From NCBI GenBank assembly GCA_017506865.1, contig JAFCMP010000087.1:240034-304033 (forward strand): a DNA stretch of 64,000 nucleotides, written 5' to 3'. The position numbers and the translations under genes are program-made. Positions 31,501-40,494 of the stretch are shown here, in pieces (the first letter of the stretch is position 1; each line of letters opens with the position of its first letter). The stretch is from Tribonema minus (Eukaryota; Sar; Xanthophyceae; Tribonematales; Tribonemataceae). The notes beneath the pieces are model-generated. The model was not told the DNA's origin. It searched no databases and worked only from the letters and a program-made list of their open reading frames with translations.

Positions 31501-34500
31501 CAGGTGATGGGCGAATGCCGGTTCCATCACATCTGATTCTGAATCACCAGCTAGTCCTGGCGAGGCACTGCTCACGGGGCGGGTGGCTGCTTTCACTGGT
31601 GCACCAGGCCCAGCGGCCATCAAGAGGTGTTCATAGCGTAGGCCGTCCAGCCCTCCTGCCTTCCCCGCCCCTGCTGCGGACAAGGTCGACAGTATGTCTG
31701 CCGCCTCCACCTCGAGGCGCCGTCCGGCTGCGCTGGCAGCATCCTCAGGCCTATCGCTGTGATCATGTGCCTGACCCGATTCGAAGACAGGACTGCCGCT
31801 GCCAGCTGGCCCGGTGGTCGTTGCCACCCCTGCGCTGTGTAAGCAGTGCCGCCGGGCGTCGCGTACCAGGCCGCGCACTTGCTCCATTGGCGTATCGACT
31901 ACCCCCGGCCGGGTGCCAGTTTCAGGGTGCTTTGCTGTCAGCACCTGTGCCGTGACCTCGTCTGCTGGGGCGCATGCTTCACGCGCCTCTAGACGTGCGG
32001 CAGCCAAGCCTACCCCCCGTCGCTTGCCTGAGAGGGCAGCGCATGCTGTTTGCTGCCTGGAGTCAGCCTCCGTCCAGTCGGCATCGAAGTTCGTTTGTGC
32101 CGACGCCATAGCTGCGTTGTTTGGTTTGGGGGCCCGCAGCGCCGCTGCTGCTGACAGCGTCTTTCTCAGTAGCTCCGCGAAGTCGCCAGACAGCAACGCT
32201 GCCAGCCGGGCCGCAGGCGGCATACCGGTTCCCTCCGGTTGCCTACCAAAGGCCATCGCTGCTAGCAGGTGCAGCAGCCTGTAGCCGCGCTGCACTAGAG
32301 TCTGAGAAACCTGATGAGCAAACGCCCCGGCACCATGGTGGAGGCGCACCCGTGCCGCCTCACGTGCACTGTCTGTGGCGCCCGCCAGTAGTCGTGTGGC
32401 GTGCTCCACTAGCCGTGCCCACTGGGTGCACTGCAGCTGAGTGCGGAAGGGGTTGGCAGTCGTGGTGAACCGCAGCAGCAGTAGATCCGCCTCATTGGTC
32501 TGGTCAAGTGCGTGGACGACCGAGGGCGTCGAGAGGTCCCAAGCCAGGGATGCTCGTGCCTGGGGCTTTGAGGGCCTGCCACTGGTGGTGGTGGTCGGGG
32601 GGGGCGGTGACGCGGCATCGTCCGGCGGGTCCACGTCCATGTCCGCCCATCCCACGGTCGTCCCGTGGGGGGGGCTGCTGTCCTGCAGCCTCAGGCTGTC
32701 AGACTGAGTGCGGCTGCCGGCGCTGCTAGGCGGTGCCGCAGCAGCTGCCGTTCGGCGCCGGCGTTGCGCGCCGGTTGCCGTAGCCGCCGGGCGTTTCTTG
32801 CTAGACTTTGAGTTGGCAGCGCCACTGGCCGGCACCGCCGGTAGTTTTGGAGGTGTCGCTGCGGCAGCCCCCGCCGCCGTGGCCGCGCCGTCGCTACCCG
32901 CACCCCCGCCCTCGGACTGGCCCGGGGGTACTGCCGGGCGTGCGCGCGTGGGGGCGCTTCCATTCCGTCGACACGTGTGGCATGGCGAGGTCAGCGCGCA
33001 TTGCCTCTGCCCCGCGCTGGCTGACATATGGACCAGGCCGCAGGCACCTGTGCATGCACTCAGCTTCCTTACCGCCCGTAGGAAGTCTTCTGCCGTGCAA
33101 CCATACATGGTGCTCATCTCCTGCACATGCTTGGCATGGTGTGCCCCAGTGCTGCAGGTACTGCTGCCTGAAGGGGCACGGTCACCGGATGGGTCGTGAT
33201 CAACCTGCTGCCGGATGCCCTTGGCGTATGCTGCCGCCGGATTTTGCTGACAGTGTGATGTGCTCGCCTCAGGGTTCAGCATCGACCTCGTGCAGCTACC
33301 ACCGTTGAAGTGGGCCACTACCGGTGCCATGCGGCTCGCAGCTGACAGTTTGCCTCGCTGTTTGCTGTCCTCTTTCTGACCAAGCTGCCAATATGCCAGT
33401 GTGCATAGTGGACACCTCAGTGGCTCAGGCTGCTGTGGCAACTGCAGCGCAGTACGGGGCTGTGTCCGACTCGGAGCCGTGATGTGGGTGCTGTCAGCTT
33501 GAGTGGTCGCCGACGCTGTCATAGTGGTTGGCAAGGGCGGAGCTGCCGCAGGGGCGACAAGCAGTTCAAAGTGTCCCACATTTGTATATAGCCCAGGCGG
33601 CGTCCACAGCACATCCAGATGGCAGTCAGGCTGAGCTGGAGTCGCCGGTGCGAATACCGCTGGCAGCCCCATCAGTTGTGCCAGCACCAGCCCTGTTGAT
33701 TTTTGCGTGCTGCCAGTGGCCTGAGGCTTGGCCTGCCACACCGTCACCGAGACCGCGTAGACCGCTGCAACAATGGCCCACACAGACAAACCGAGGGGCC
33801 GTCCCCACACGCCCTCTTCCTGTAGGCGTTGCAGCAGGAGCGTGTGCCCGCTGTCCTTGCTATCCGTTTCATTTGTGCCGTACTCGATTGCGAGGCAGCG
33901 AGCGCGTGTCCCGTACGTGTCGAATTGTTCACGTGTACACGCAGGTTGGGCTGCGGCATGCGCGGTCAGTTGACGCATCGATGACATGCTGGCCCCTTGT
34001 TTGCCCGCCCCCTGCGTGACGTATGCCACCATCCCGTCCAGCAGTGCCTCTCGCATGGCAATCACCAGCGCTGGGGCCGGCAGTCCGTGCTCAACTGCGA
34101 CGCTGCCTATGCCGTGTAGAGCTGTATGAATCAGGCAGTTGCCGTTGCCCACGTTGCTCACGGGGCGAAGCTCCCCACCACGTGCTAGCGTCGCTGTGTT
34201 TTCCCCAAGCGCCTGTTTGTGGAGTGCCTGCAGGCCCGTGTGCCAAGTGGAAAAACCATAGTTGGTGGCTTTTGCCAGCGCGTCTTGCTGCTCCTCCACG
34301 GTGACTGTATGGCACACGGTTGAGGGTATCCGGGTCGCCACCGTCACGGTGGTGACCTTCGCCGGCCCGGATATTGGTGCTGAGGGGGCAGAGGCACCGC
34401 CCCTTGGCGGTGTGGTGGCTGGTGCCAGCTGCCCTAGGGGTGCAGGAGAATTGTCGCACTGGGCCTGTCGCTCCTGCGTCCGCCGTCTGTGTTTACCTCT

Positions 34501-37500
34501 GCGTCGACTGCGCTTTCCACTGGCAACCATAGCCGTGACAGATGCTGTCTCGGTCATTGTTGCGTGGGTGCTGTTATCACCGGCCTGCGTTACGTCTGAC
34601 TCGCCATGTTTCCCGGCTGGCTGGCGAGGCGACCTGGCAACGACCGGTTCCCTAAGGGAGAGTTGGTCAAACACCGCTGCCAGGTCGTTACCCTCTTCTC
34701 GGAGGGAGAGCAAGCTGAACGTGACCGTCAGGTCATGCATCTGATTCACCAGCGGTGCGCAGGGAGTCCGGCCCAGCAGGGTCTGTGTTGCTGGCGCGTG
34801 CAGTCGGCGTGACGTGCGACAGGGTTCAAGCTTGGTACCCGTCGGCCAAGCGCAAAGCACCGTGACGCGTGCCCGATTGGGGGCAAGGGCCAGTGCACGT
34901 ACCCTGCGCGCGAGTGCGCCAGCCGCCCCCAGCAAGCCTTGCCAGTGAGATCCCGTCGGGTCCCTGGGGCATTCGCTAGACTGAGCGCCCGCTGCGACAG
35001 CAGCTGCTGCACTGCCAGGTGTGCTGGGCACACGATCGTTGCTTGACATCGTTGCGCCGCTATCGCTAGCACGACTTTCGCCAGGCAGCACACCCATTGT
35101 GCTGCTCCAGGTCAGTCTCGGCAGCGGCGCAACTGCCACACCGTCTAACGTAGATGCATGGGCTTGCCTGGGGTCCACCCCCAGGTGCTCGCATCCGAGG
35201 ATTTTGCGTATGGGACCACATTTGCTAGCGGCGGCGAGCAGCGCGGCTGTTGGCTTCAGGCTATTCCCCCCACCAACAGCTGCACCACCCGCTGCCGCCG
35301 CGCATGTCGTTGGTCGGGTGTGTATGTCAGCAATGTGATCATGGCCTGATGCACGGTCACAGCCTGACAGTGTGCATGCTGTCGCGGCGACCGGGCCTGC
35401 GAGGCAGTCGGCGCAGCGCCACACTTCGCACTGGTCCAGGGCCCCTAGATCACCAGATGGTGTCGTGGCGCTTGCTGCTGTGCGTCTGATGAAGAGGTCG
35501 CCGCACCCATCGCAGACCTGCTCCAGGCCGCCGCATACTGGTCGGTGGTCTAGGAAAAGCTGAACATGCAGTTCTGCAAATTGCTTCCCTTTCCCTGTGT
35601 GGCGCATGCGCTGGTGTGCACATGCGTGTGCCGCTGGGCAATTCTTGTCCAGGGCGCGAGGATTTGCTCGCACTATGAACTTGTCGCACATGCGGCAGTC
35701 CAGCCCCGGGATATTGACCTTCCGGTTGGCAGCGTGTATCTTGGCGGGCGCCAGATCTGTCCTAGCGGTGATGCCGGATATTGGGTGCCCGTTGCGACTG
35801 TTACCGTCAGAGGTGACGCTGCCGCCTGACAGAGAGGCGCCGCTGCCAGCTGGCTGCAAAGACCGGGACGTGATTTGTCTCTGGTGACCCGCCGGCCCAG
35901 GTTCGCCAACTTCCATCGGTACAGGCATGGTCACGGTGACCGGCTTTGCCAGCGCACCGCCAGACTGTGGCTCTGGGCGGGTGACGCTGCCAGTGCTTTG
36001 GGCGCTGGCGCGGCGCCGACCCCGCCGGGGTGCAGCCGCCCCACGTTCGCCGCCCGGTGCAGCAGCGGCCGCTGGTGCTGTTGTCACCATGTCTGCAGCA
36101 CATGGGGTTGCCGCTGCGGTGACCTCCAACGGCTGAGGACCTGGATGCCACTGGGGAGAGGCGCCGCTGCTAGCTGGCTGCGAAGGCCGCGACGTGATCC
36201 GTCTCTGGTGACCCGCTGGCCCACTGGTAGGTTCGCCAACTTCCATCGGTACGGGCACGGTCATGGTGACCGCCTTTGCCAGCGCACTCAGTTTGCCACA
36301 CGGCGACTCTGGGCGGTTGATGCTGCCAATGCTTCCGAGGCGGCCCAGGGGCGGCCCAGCGTTGGCGCCGCGGCGCCGACCCCGCCGGGATGCAGCTGCC
36401 CCGCGTTGGCCATCTGATGCGGCAGCGGCTGCCGGTGGTTTTGGCACCATGTCTGCCGCACGTGGCGTTGCCGCCGCCGTTAAGTCGGAGGTAACCTTGC
36501 GACCGCATGCAGCGGCGGCTGTGACAGTCGTCCGTGGCTGTGCAACCACCGGGTTGGCCGGTGCGGGCCCCGCCGCTGGTGCGGCAGTGGCAGCCGTCAC
36601 TAAAGGCGTTTTCCGCCGCGATCGTCGTTTTGGCATTGGCGTTGTCGCTACTGGTGGATCCGGCGGCAGTGTCGCCCGACGGCGTGTACTTGCCGCTGGT
36701 GGCGGTAGTACCACCAAGCTCAGTACAATTATCGCTGTTGGCGGCAGTGCCTCCCGTAAACTCGCCGCTTGAGACTCCGAGTCACTGGCAGGCTGATGCC
36801 GCGGGCGCTTCGTCTGTGAGCATCCCCTGTTACAGTGATTACTGGCACCTGGGCTGGTCAGATGGCGGCGGCGCTTCTTGACGTGCGCATGGCTGCCACT
36901 GCCCTGAGGCTCGTCCGAGTCGGCTGACGACAAGTGTAGTCTGCGCATGCTTCTGCACAGCTCTGCAACCTGACTGCACACTGGTACCTCTGGCATCGGC
37001 CGCGGTCTAGAGCTCTGGGCCATCAGCTGAGGTGGTGGTGGGCCGGGTATCGGCGGCGGGCCCGGAATCGGTGGCGGGCCCGGGATCGGCGGCGGGCCCG
37101 GTATCGGCGGCGGGCCCGGGATCGGTGGCGGGCCCGGTATCGGCGGCGGGCCTGGGATCGGCGGCGGGCCCGGGATCGGCGGCGGGCCCGGAATGGGCGG
37201 CGGGCCCGGGATTGGCGGCGGGCCCGGGATCGGTGGCGGCGGCGGTATCGCTAGGCGTACCCAACGGCCAACACCATGGCGGCGTCTGCGGCGTGTGTCA
37301 GATTGGCGTGCAGCTTTGACCTGCCACCACCACAAGCCAGTATTCAGCTCGTGGTTGCGCTGTCCCCGTTTGCGTTTCAGAGGTGACCCCTCCCCACGTG
37401 AGGTAGGGCTGGTAAGCCAGTGGAGGGCCATAGCTTTGAAAGGCGACTTTGAGGGGCGAGAAAAAAAAAAAAAAAAAAAAAAAAAAAGCCCAGGCTCGAT

Positions 37501-37530
37501 CTCGAAAGCGCGGCTGCCTACCGCGAACAC
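28579..37530 (-). CDS. LINE polyprotein: zinc fingers, OTU-like protease, reverse transcriptase, restriction-like endonuclease
   Basis: 2983 codons uninterrupted. Residues about 97-165: eleven P-P-P-I-P-G repeats. About 350-600: two Ala/Pro/Arg repeats of roughly 105 residues each (M-x-V-P-V-P-M-E-V-G-E-P in both). About 600-730: Cys/His clusters. OTU-like cysteine protease: G-N-G-N-C (Cys1132) and V-G-H-F-E-L-L (His1320). A C-P-L-C...H...C finger follows. RT: L-D-G-L-R-Y-E-H-L-L, Q-L-D-C-E-N-A-F-N-S (Asp2108), Q-Q-G-D-P-L-G-P-L, A-F-L-D-D (Asp2216-2217). Endonuclease: C-x3-C-x8-H-x3-C (2760-2777), R-A-D-T-V-I (Asp2824), I-V-L-D-T-S-V (Asp2846), then K-V-K-H. No APE or RNase H motif seen. The true start may be downstream of the poly-Phe run (residues 16-24), at M-A-L-H or M-A-Q-S. 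Confidence 0.85.
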   Translation of the reverse strand: MFAVGSRAFEIEPGLFFFFFFFFSRPSKSPFKAMALHWLTSPTSRGEGSPLKRKRGQRNHELNTGLWWWQVKAARQSDTRRRRRHGVGRWVRLAIPPPPPIPGPPPIPGPPPIPGPPPIPGPPPIPGPPPIPGPPPIPGPPPIPGPPPIPGPPPIPGPPPIPGPPPPQLMAQSSRPRPMPEVPVCSQVAELCRSMRRLHLSSADSDEPQGSGSHAHVKKRRRHLTSPGASNHCNRGCSQTKRPRHQPASDSESQAASLREALPPTAIIVLSLVVLPPPAASTRRRATLPPDPPVATTPMPKRRSRRKTPLVTAATAAPAAGPAPANPVVAQPRTTVTAAAACGRKVTSDLTAAATPRAADMVPKPPAAAAASDGQRGAAASRRGRRRGANAGPPLGRLGSIGSINRPESPCGKLSALAKAVTMTVPVPMEVGEPTSGPAGHQRRITSRPSQPASSGASPQWHPGPQPLEVTAAATPCAADMVTTAPAAAAAPGGERGAAAPRRGRRRASAQSTGSVTRPEPQSGGALAKPVTVTMPVPMEVGEPGPAGHQRQITSRSLQPAGSGASLSGGSVTSDGNSRNGHPISGITARTDLAPAKIHAANRKVNIPGLDCRMCDKFIVRANPRALDKNCPAAHACAHQRMRHTGKGKQFAELHVQLFLDHRPVCGGLEQVCDGCGDLFIRRTAASATTPSGDLGALDQCEVWRCADCLAGPVAATACTLSGCDRASGHDHIADIHTRPTTCAAAAGGAAVGGGNSLKPTAALLAAASKCGPIRKILGCEHLGVDPRQAHASTLDGVAVAPLPRLTWSSTMGVLPGESRASDSGATMSSNDRVPSTPGSAAAAVAAGAQSSECPRDPTGSHWQGLLGAAGALARRVRALALAPNRARVTVLCAWPTGTKLEPCRTSRRLHAPATQTLLGRTPCAPLVNQMHDLTVTFSLLSLREEGNDLAAVFDQLSLREPVVARSPRQPAGKHGESDVTQAGDNSTHATMTETASVTAMVASGKRSRRRGKHRRRTQERQAQCDNSPAPLGQLAPATTPPRGGASAPSAPISGPAKVTTVTVATRIPSTVCHTVTVEEQQDALAKATNYGFSTWHTGLQALHKQALGENTATLARGGELRPVSNVGNGNCLIHTALHGIGSVAVEHGLPAPALVIAMREALLDGMVAYVTQGAGKQGASMSSMRQLTAHAAAQPACTREQFDTYGTRARCLAIEYGTNETDSKDSGHTLLLQRLQEEGVWGRPLGLSVWAIVAAVYAVSVTVWQAKPQATGSTQKSTGLVLAQLMGLPAVFAPATPAQPDCHLDVLWTPPGLYTNVGHFELLVAPAAAPPLPTTMTASATTQADSTHITAPSRTQPRTALQLPQQPEPLRCPLCTLAYWQLGQKEDSKQRGKLSAASRMAPVVAHFNGGSCTRSMLNPEASTSHCQQNPAAAYAKGIRQQVDHDPSGDRAPSGSSTCSTGAHHAKHVQEMSTMYGCTAEDFLRAVRKLSACTGACGLVHMSASAGQRQCALTSPCHTCRRNGSAPTRARPAVPPGQSEGGGAGSDGAATAAGAAAATPPKLPAVPASGAANSKSSKKRPAATATGAQRRRRTAAAAAPPSSAGSRTQSDSLRLQDSSPPHGTTVGWADMDVDPPDDAASPPPPTTTTSGRPSKPQARASLAWDLSTPSVVHALDQTNEADLLLLRFTTTANPFRTQLQCTQWARLVEHATRLLAGATDSAREAARVRLHHGAGAFAHQVSQTLVQRGYRLLHLLAAMAFGRQPEGTGMPPAARLAALLSGDFAELLRKTLSAAAALRAPKPNNAAMASAQTNFDADWTEADSRQQTACAALSGKRRGVGLAAARLEAREACAPADEVTAQVLTAKHPETGTRPGVVDTPMEQVRGLVRDARRHCLHSAGVATTTGPAGSGSPVFESGQAHDHSDRPEDAASAAGRRLEVEAADILSTLSAAGAGKAGGLDGLRYEHLLMAAGPGAPVKAATRPVSSASPGLAGDSESDVMEPAFAHHLAKVFTTLLVEPELLPEQSQRLLRAAALSGIGQKRRPIACSSVWRRLLGSTAARSVKGKISGLLASMSQFGVGYRSGVEHVAARARVWHELYGTTIQLDCENAFNSVDRAAIVRGLMLFCPELLPHFESVYCGDTAPEMRVEVNGEARIICSHLGCQQGDPLGPLYFAVAAAFLLFYPDGVNATPGSMPAYGHSTAEPPAPHCAFLDDLNVLQAAYFDDAAAAGVAEVIRRLAAGGLRVRPDKSLAIAMRGTVFDEAARARLRALDIPFVDTTMPESSQGFTSVGVPVGHPAYVHAAMSKHLVDAGTWRLSWQLAGMARHHLQAAQFILRRSLTKRMGFLARVVDTALSETWLHAFDGFCAWTLERMLHLHGCSTAAAMKSHKLAACTAGDNEEASSGSVLVLPRLGPPELTDIAVPLRASRLPERRGGLGMPLLGLLAPAAYTAQACTTLRPAIIHATVAAGALRLGTDEHGAVTWFAQHSCAIREDQGLPPIIEAVRRSTRALTADGGEKSRTAVAEQLPASLLRWAADTTAAASTLPTAVQAIYAATAVTETVTTEPAPHTHGIVPGAEAAAAAATVPGPQAAAAAAPSTPAKTQTSAEESSCSGGQEDDDDDWEAYADEICRKVVPRRRRGHFTHGLQASLSNVLRRQYEDCLVEDLEAASAGAVGKPTQAAPIGDSRDTSRRRQQASARVLAQLRSQRASGAMAWMSVPPTANDRPGAAPMSSMAAATMILIAIFIDGWGIQGEVCPWRCSDVSPTSTHAISCPSQHIRGHNATHTAQKRCLQRILRQHHVSIVRNEDASVFKVPGYRADTVIDPGCLHFSSAYRNKGIVLDTSVRAPTASSYLTGKTNASNTDGYAAGVGEDAKVKHNTGTLTSSWAFVPFVQESYGRLGKQTSLFVKELAMHSALCSGGGKADVLRKAGLAKRQILIELSISLARELAERVMAYTRGARMLGCVAAPVSKLLGHSAD
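37043..37242. repeat. 18-bp minisatellite, 11 units, in the LINE ORF
   Basis: Units of (g/c)ccggg(a/t)atcgg(c/t)ggcggg in tandem; on the coding strand each encodes P-P-P-I-P-G. Differences are mostly third-position. Confidence 0.9.
37461..37487. repeat. A27 homopolymer
   Basis: Twenty-seven consecutive A on the plus strand (poly-T in LINE sense, giving the poly-Phe run near the ORF start). Its length is likely to vary and decides whether the most upstream Met is in frame. Confidence 0.85.
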
Positions 37531-38310
37531 GTCCCTGCACAGCTATACCACTTCCAGTTCAAGATCACACCCTGCTCTGGTGTATCTGGTGAGGTGCTTT
37601 TCCCGCCGTCGTGAAACGAGCGGTGGTGGAACGAGTCGGCGTGCTCAAGCTCTCTGCCTCTGACCAACACAAGGCAGCTAGGTTGAATGCAATGCTGTGC
37701 AATTCGTGTCCTTGCCGCTGCAGTGTCGTGATCCTGTCGTGTCTGTGCGTGTGCTGAATGCAGTCAGTCTCTGCCAGGCGAGGTCCCTTGTGCGGCTGCA
37801 AATCAAGCTGGTCAGCAAGCGTTCAAACCTTAATCTGGTGAACTGCTATCTACTGTCCTGCGATCCAGTGTGCCCTAGGTTCCCCCTTCCCGATCCGTCG
37901 ACGGCGATATCGTCTGATGTTTTCTTTTTTTTTTTTTCTTTTTTTTTTTAGTTTGCCCTTCTTGTGCTTCGGCCGATGTCGCTGTGTGCGTGGGTAGCTT
38001 TAGCAAAATCAATGCGAGGCTTACTTGCTGTCACCGGCGACCCACGCTGCGTGTCTGGCCTTGTTCGCCACAGGCCCGCGGTGGAGCGAAATCCGCTCTC
38101 TAGTCCTCGGGCTGTAGCCAGGCTGACAGGTTGAGCGTGCGGTGCTGCTGTGCCCTCAGTGTCCCCTGTGCATCCTCGCCTTCCGCGCCGCCGCTCCGCC
38201 AGCGGCTCCTCCTAACCTTGCGTCCTTGTCTCCTCGTTGATTGTACAGTTGCATACGTCTGCTGATCGTACGCGTTATGACGTCATTAGCCCGGATCGTA
38301 CATACTTACG
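37531..38310. other. Non-coding stretch beside the LINE 5' side
   Basis: Holds a T-rich tract (37919-37950, about 27 T with two C) and no supported exon. It may include the LINE 5' UTR. Confidence 0.4.
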
Positions 38311-38319
38311 GTAATGACG

Positions 38320-38412
38320 GCTAGGGTTTGACCTAAGTAGGGTTGGGTTTAGGGCTTGGCACAAGTAGGGTAAGGAGGGCCAACCTGTTTAACCTAGCTA
38401 GGGTTTGAGGAA
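38320..38412. repeat. Degenerate telomere-like cluster
   Basis: Units gctagggtttg, gtagggttgggtttaggg, gtagggtaagg, gctagggtttgagg: TTTAGGG-like repeats with spacers. Another such patch (aaccctatcc...gggttggggctaggtttagg) lies at 39689-39727. Confidence 0.55.
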
Positions 38413-38557
38413 GCGGGCCTGAAACGTTCTGCCGAGGGTCGCTCGCCGCAGTTCTGCCGAGGGGCACAGGGCTGCGCGCGGGGCGCTGCTCTTTGCACTG
38501 TGGCGAGAGGCATCATGCCCAGGTCAGAGGCTAAGGTCGCTGTCACAGTGCACAACG

Positions 38558-38631
38558 AGTGCTGCTGCTGCTGGCGGTCAGGCTCGCTGGGACGAGTGTT
38601 GCTGCTGCTGGCGATCAGGCTCGTGGCGCTG
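38558..38631. repeat. 37-bp tandem duplication
   Basis: gagtg(c/t)tgctgctgctggcg(g/a)tcaggctcg(c)tgg twice in a row. Confidence 0.7.
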
Positions 38632-38689
38632 CCTCGGCGTGTTTGTGCGATATGCTAGCGAATGGCATCTGCGTGGCAGTGCGTCAGAG

Positions 38690-39523
38690 ATGGCGCGTTA
38701 ACTTGTTGCACCGGTACGAGTACAAATTTTTGTACCGGTTTTAACCCGTAACCGGTGGCCAGCTGCGCCGCACAAGTTAACCGGTACGTGTAACTTGCCG
38801 CGGGAGGCATTGCGTAAACACCCATCGGTCCCGCAGCTGATAACTTGCGGTACAAGTTAATGCTCGTCCGCTTTATTCTGACGGTGCTAGGTAGTTTTGC
38901 CGAGGAAGAACATCATGGTTATGGTTGGTAGCGACCGAAGGCGAGCGATGTTTGCCACTTCCTTACGATTGAGCAGCTGGAAAAGGGCTTCTAGCTTTGA
39001 GCACGGCAAGGTTAGAGTTCGTGAAACTATGTGTTGCGACGCACGCACGCTCGGCTGCCTGCAGAACGCAGGTGCCGACGCCGACAGCAAGCAGTGCTGC
39101 ACAGCACGCGTCTTTCAGCTTGATGCGTTCACTTCGTGAGTGCTTTGTAGAGGACAAGCTGTGCTGGCATGCTGCTGCTGTGGCGTGTGTGCCACACGCT
39201 ATGCATATCATGCAAAGACAATCGCGTGCAGATGCGTGCTCACCTCTTGCAGCCTTCAGATTCATGCCAGTTATGAGTGAGTCCATGAGCATACTATGAC
39301 GTTCGCATGACATAAATACTAGCAGGCCTTCCAGAATAACTGGTGCAGCTGGTGAAAACTTTTTGAACCAGTAATAACCGGTGCAACAAGTATACGGGTA
39401 CCGGTTGGCACAGCACCAGTTAAACTTGTACGGGTCGCCACAGCTACAAGTTTTGGAATACTCGTACGCGTACTTGTGCTACGCGCGACCGGTGCAGAGA
39501 TGGCACTACGCGCCATCTCTGCA
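38690..39523. repeat. Element rich in ACCGGT palindromes with inverted-repeat-like ends
   Basis: Both ends carry the same vocabulary in opposite orientation: gagatggcgcg at 38688-38698 against cgcgccatctc at 39509-39519, then clusters of accggt, acaagtt(aa), gtaccggt and cgagta. The left cluster includes accggtac...gtaccggt around caaatttttg (38710-38741); the right includes gggtaccggttgg and gcgaccggtgc. The middle (about 450 bp) holds a 116-codon minus frame (38963-39313) of unknown nature. I read it as a degenerate foldback or TIR transposon. Confidence 0.45.
39493..39523. repeat. Perfect 12-bp stem-loop
   Basis: tgcagagatggc-actacgc-gccatctctgca: 12-base perfect arms with a 7-base loop. 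Confidence 0.8.
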
Positions 39524-40494
39524 GTGCGTACATGACATCAAGACACTGTGTACCCATACACTCATGGTAGTGCTAGTAGTCAAATCATGACTCACATTTT
39601 CATGCATCGACCTGAGCATGGCAGCCATGCAGTAGATTCCGATGGAATCTAGCATGCCCTGTCATGCACCATTGCGCCCTGGAGCATTCTAACCCTATCC
39701 TTAGTCAGGGTTGGGGCTAGGTTTAGGATATTGCAGCAACTAGCGTTTGCCGTCATTAGCCGTCATTACCCAGAATCCTGCATACTTACGTCGTTGCGCG
39801 TACTTATGTCACTACCCGTACTTACATCATAAACAACACTGGCCCGTACAGGGGGGGGAGGTCAGCGGCGCACAGACATGTGCGAGCGTTGCAATCTTCA
39901 GGCTACGGGCGGATGGTGGTGGCGCAGAGGACATGCGGCGGCGGTATCAGTAGTGCAGGCTTAGCGCTGTGCCGTTGGTGATCCACGCACTCAGGCGAGC
40001 ATGCGCAGAGGAGCTCTGGCGATAAGGAGATTAGGGGGCTGGAGTCAATACCCAAGAGTATAGTGGCGCAGTTCGTATATGTAGCCACAGTGCCGGCCCT
40101 ATGCCAACCTTTCAGAGCGCTGAGGGTGCTAGAGCGGGAGAGCGCAGCCCATCTGATGCTGTAGCACTGCTGACATGGCCTTCTGTTGTCACCCCTCGAG
40201 CAGGGTATTTGACTTGCCTGCACATTATGCCGCAGTCAGTTTGGTTACGGTATGTGGCAAGGGTAGGTACTTCAGACAATGCACTTAAGGCCGAGCAAGC
40301 GGATGATGGCAGCATTAAGTGTGGCCCCAAGAGGAAGAGATGAGCAGCGCAATAGTTCTTGCACCGGCTCAACGATGCGAGGGTGTTAGTTTTGCCGTCT
40401 CTAAGAAGTCTGTGACTAGCCTTAGCATAGTCCTGTGCGTGTACGTACGGCCTTGCACAATTGCTGCAGCTGCATGTGGTGACTGCTCTCGCAC
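39524..40494. other. No supported gene
   Basis: Telomere-like patch at 39689-39727, a G8 run at 39851, short unrelated frames only. Confidence 0.4.

Larger units (their letters stand above)
28493..37530 (-). mobile_element. Near-complete non-LTR retrotransposon (OTU protease + RT + RLE)
   Basis: A 9-kb minus-strand element whose 3' end (28493) is defined by two other copies (21657, 2713) ending at the same bases. There is no poly(A) tail and no LTR. The 5' end is not defined: no second copy of the 5' region exists in the window, and the open frame starts at 37530. It lies between collinear blocks of a Fanzor-like gene. Domain order and catalytic residues place it among LINEs with a restriction-like endonuclease (R2/NeSL/Dualen group). 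Confidence 0.85.

Noticed and set aside
37461-37520. Poly(T)/poly(A) next to a gttcgag-like string as a tRNA-derived SINE or Pol III terminator
   Set aside because: Only a vague B-box-like string is present, no A box is found, and the stretch is in frame with the LINE ORF.
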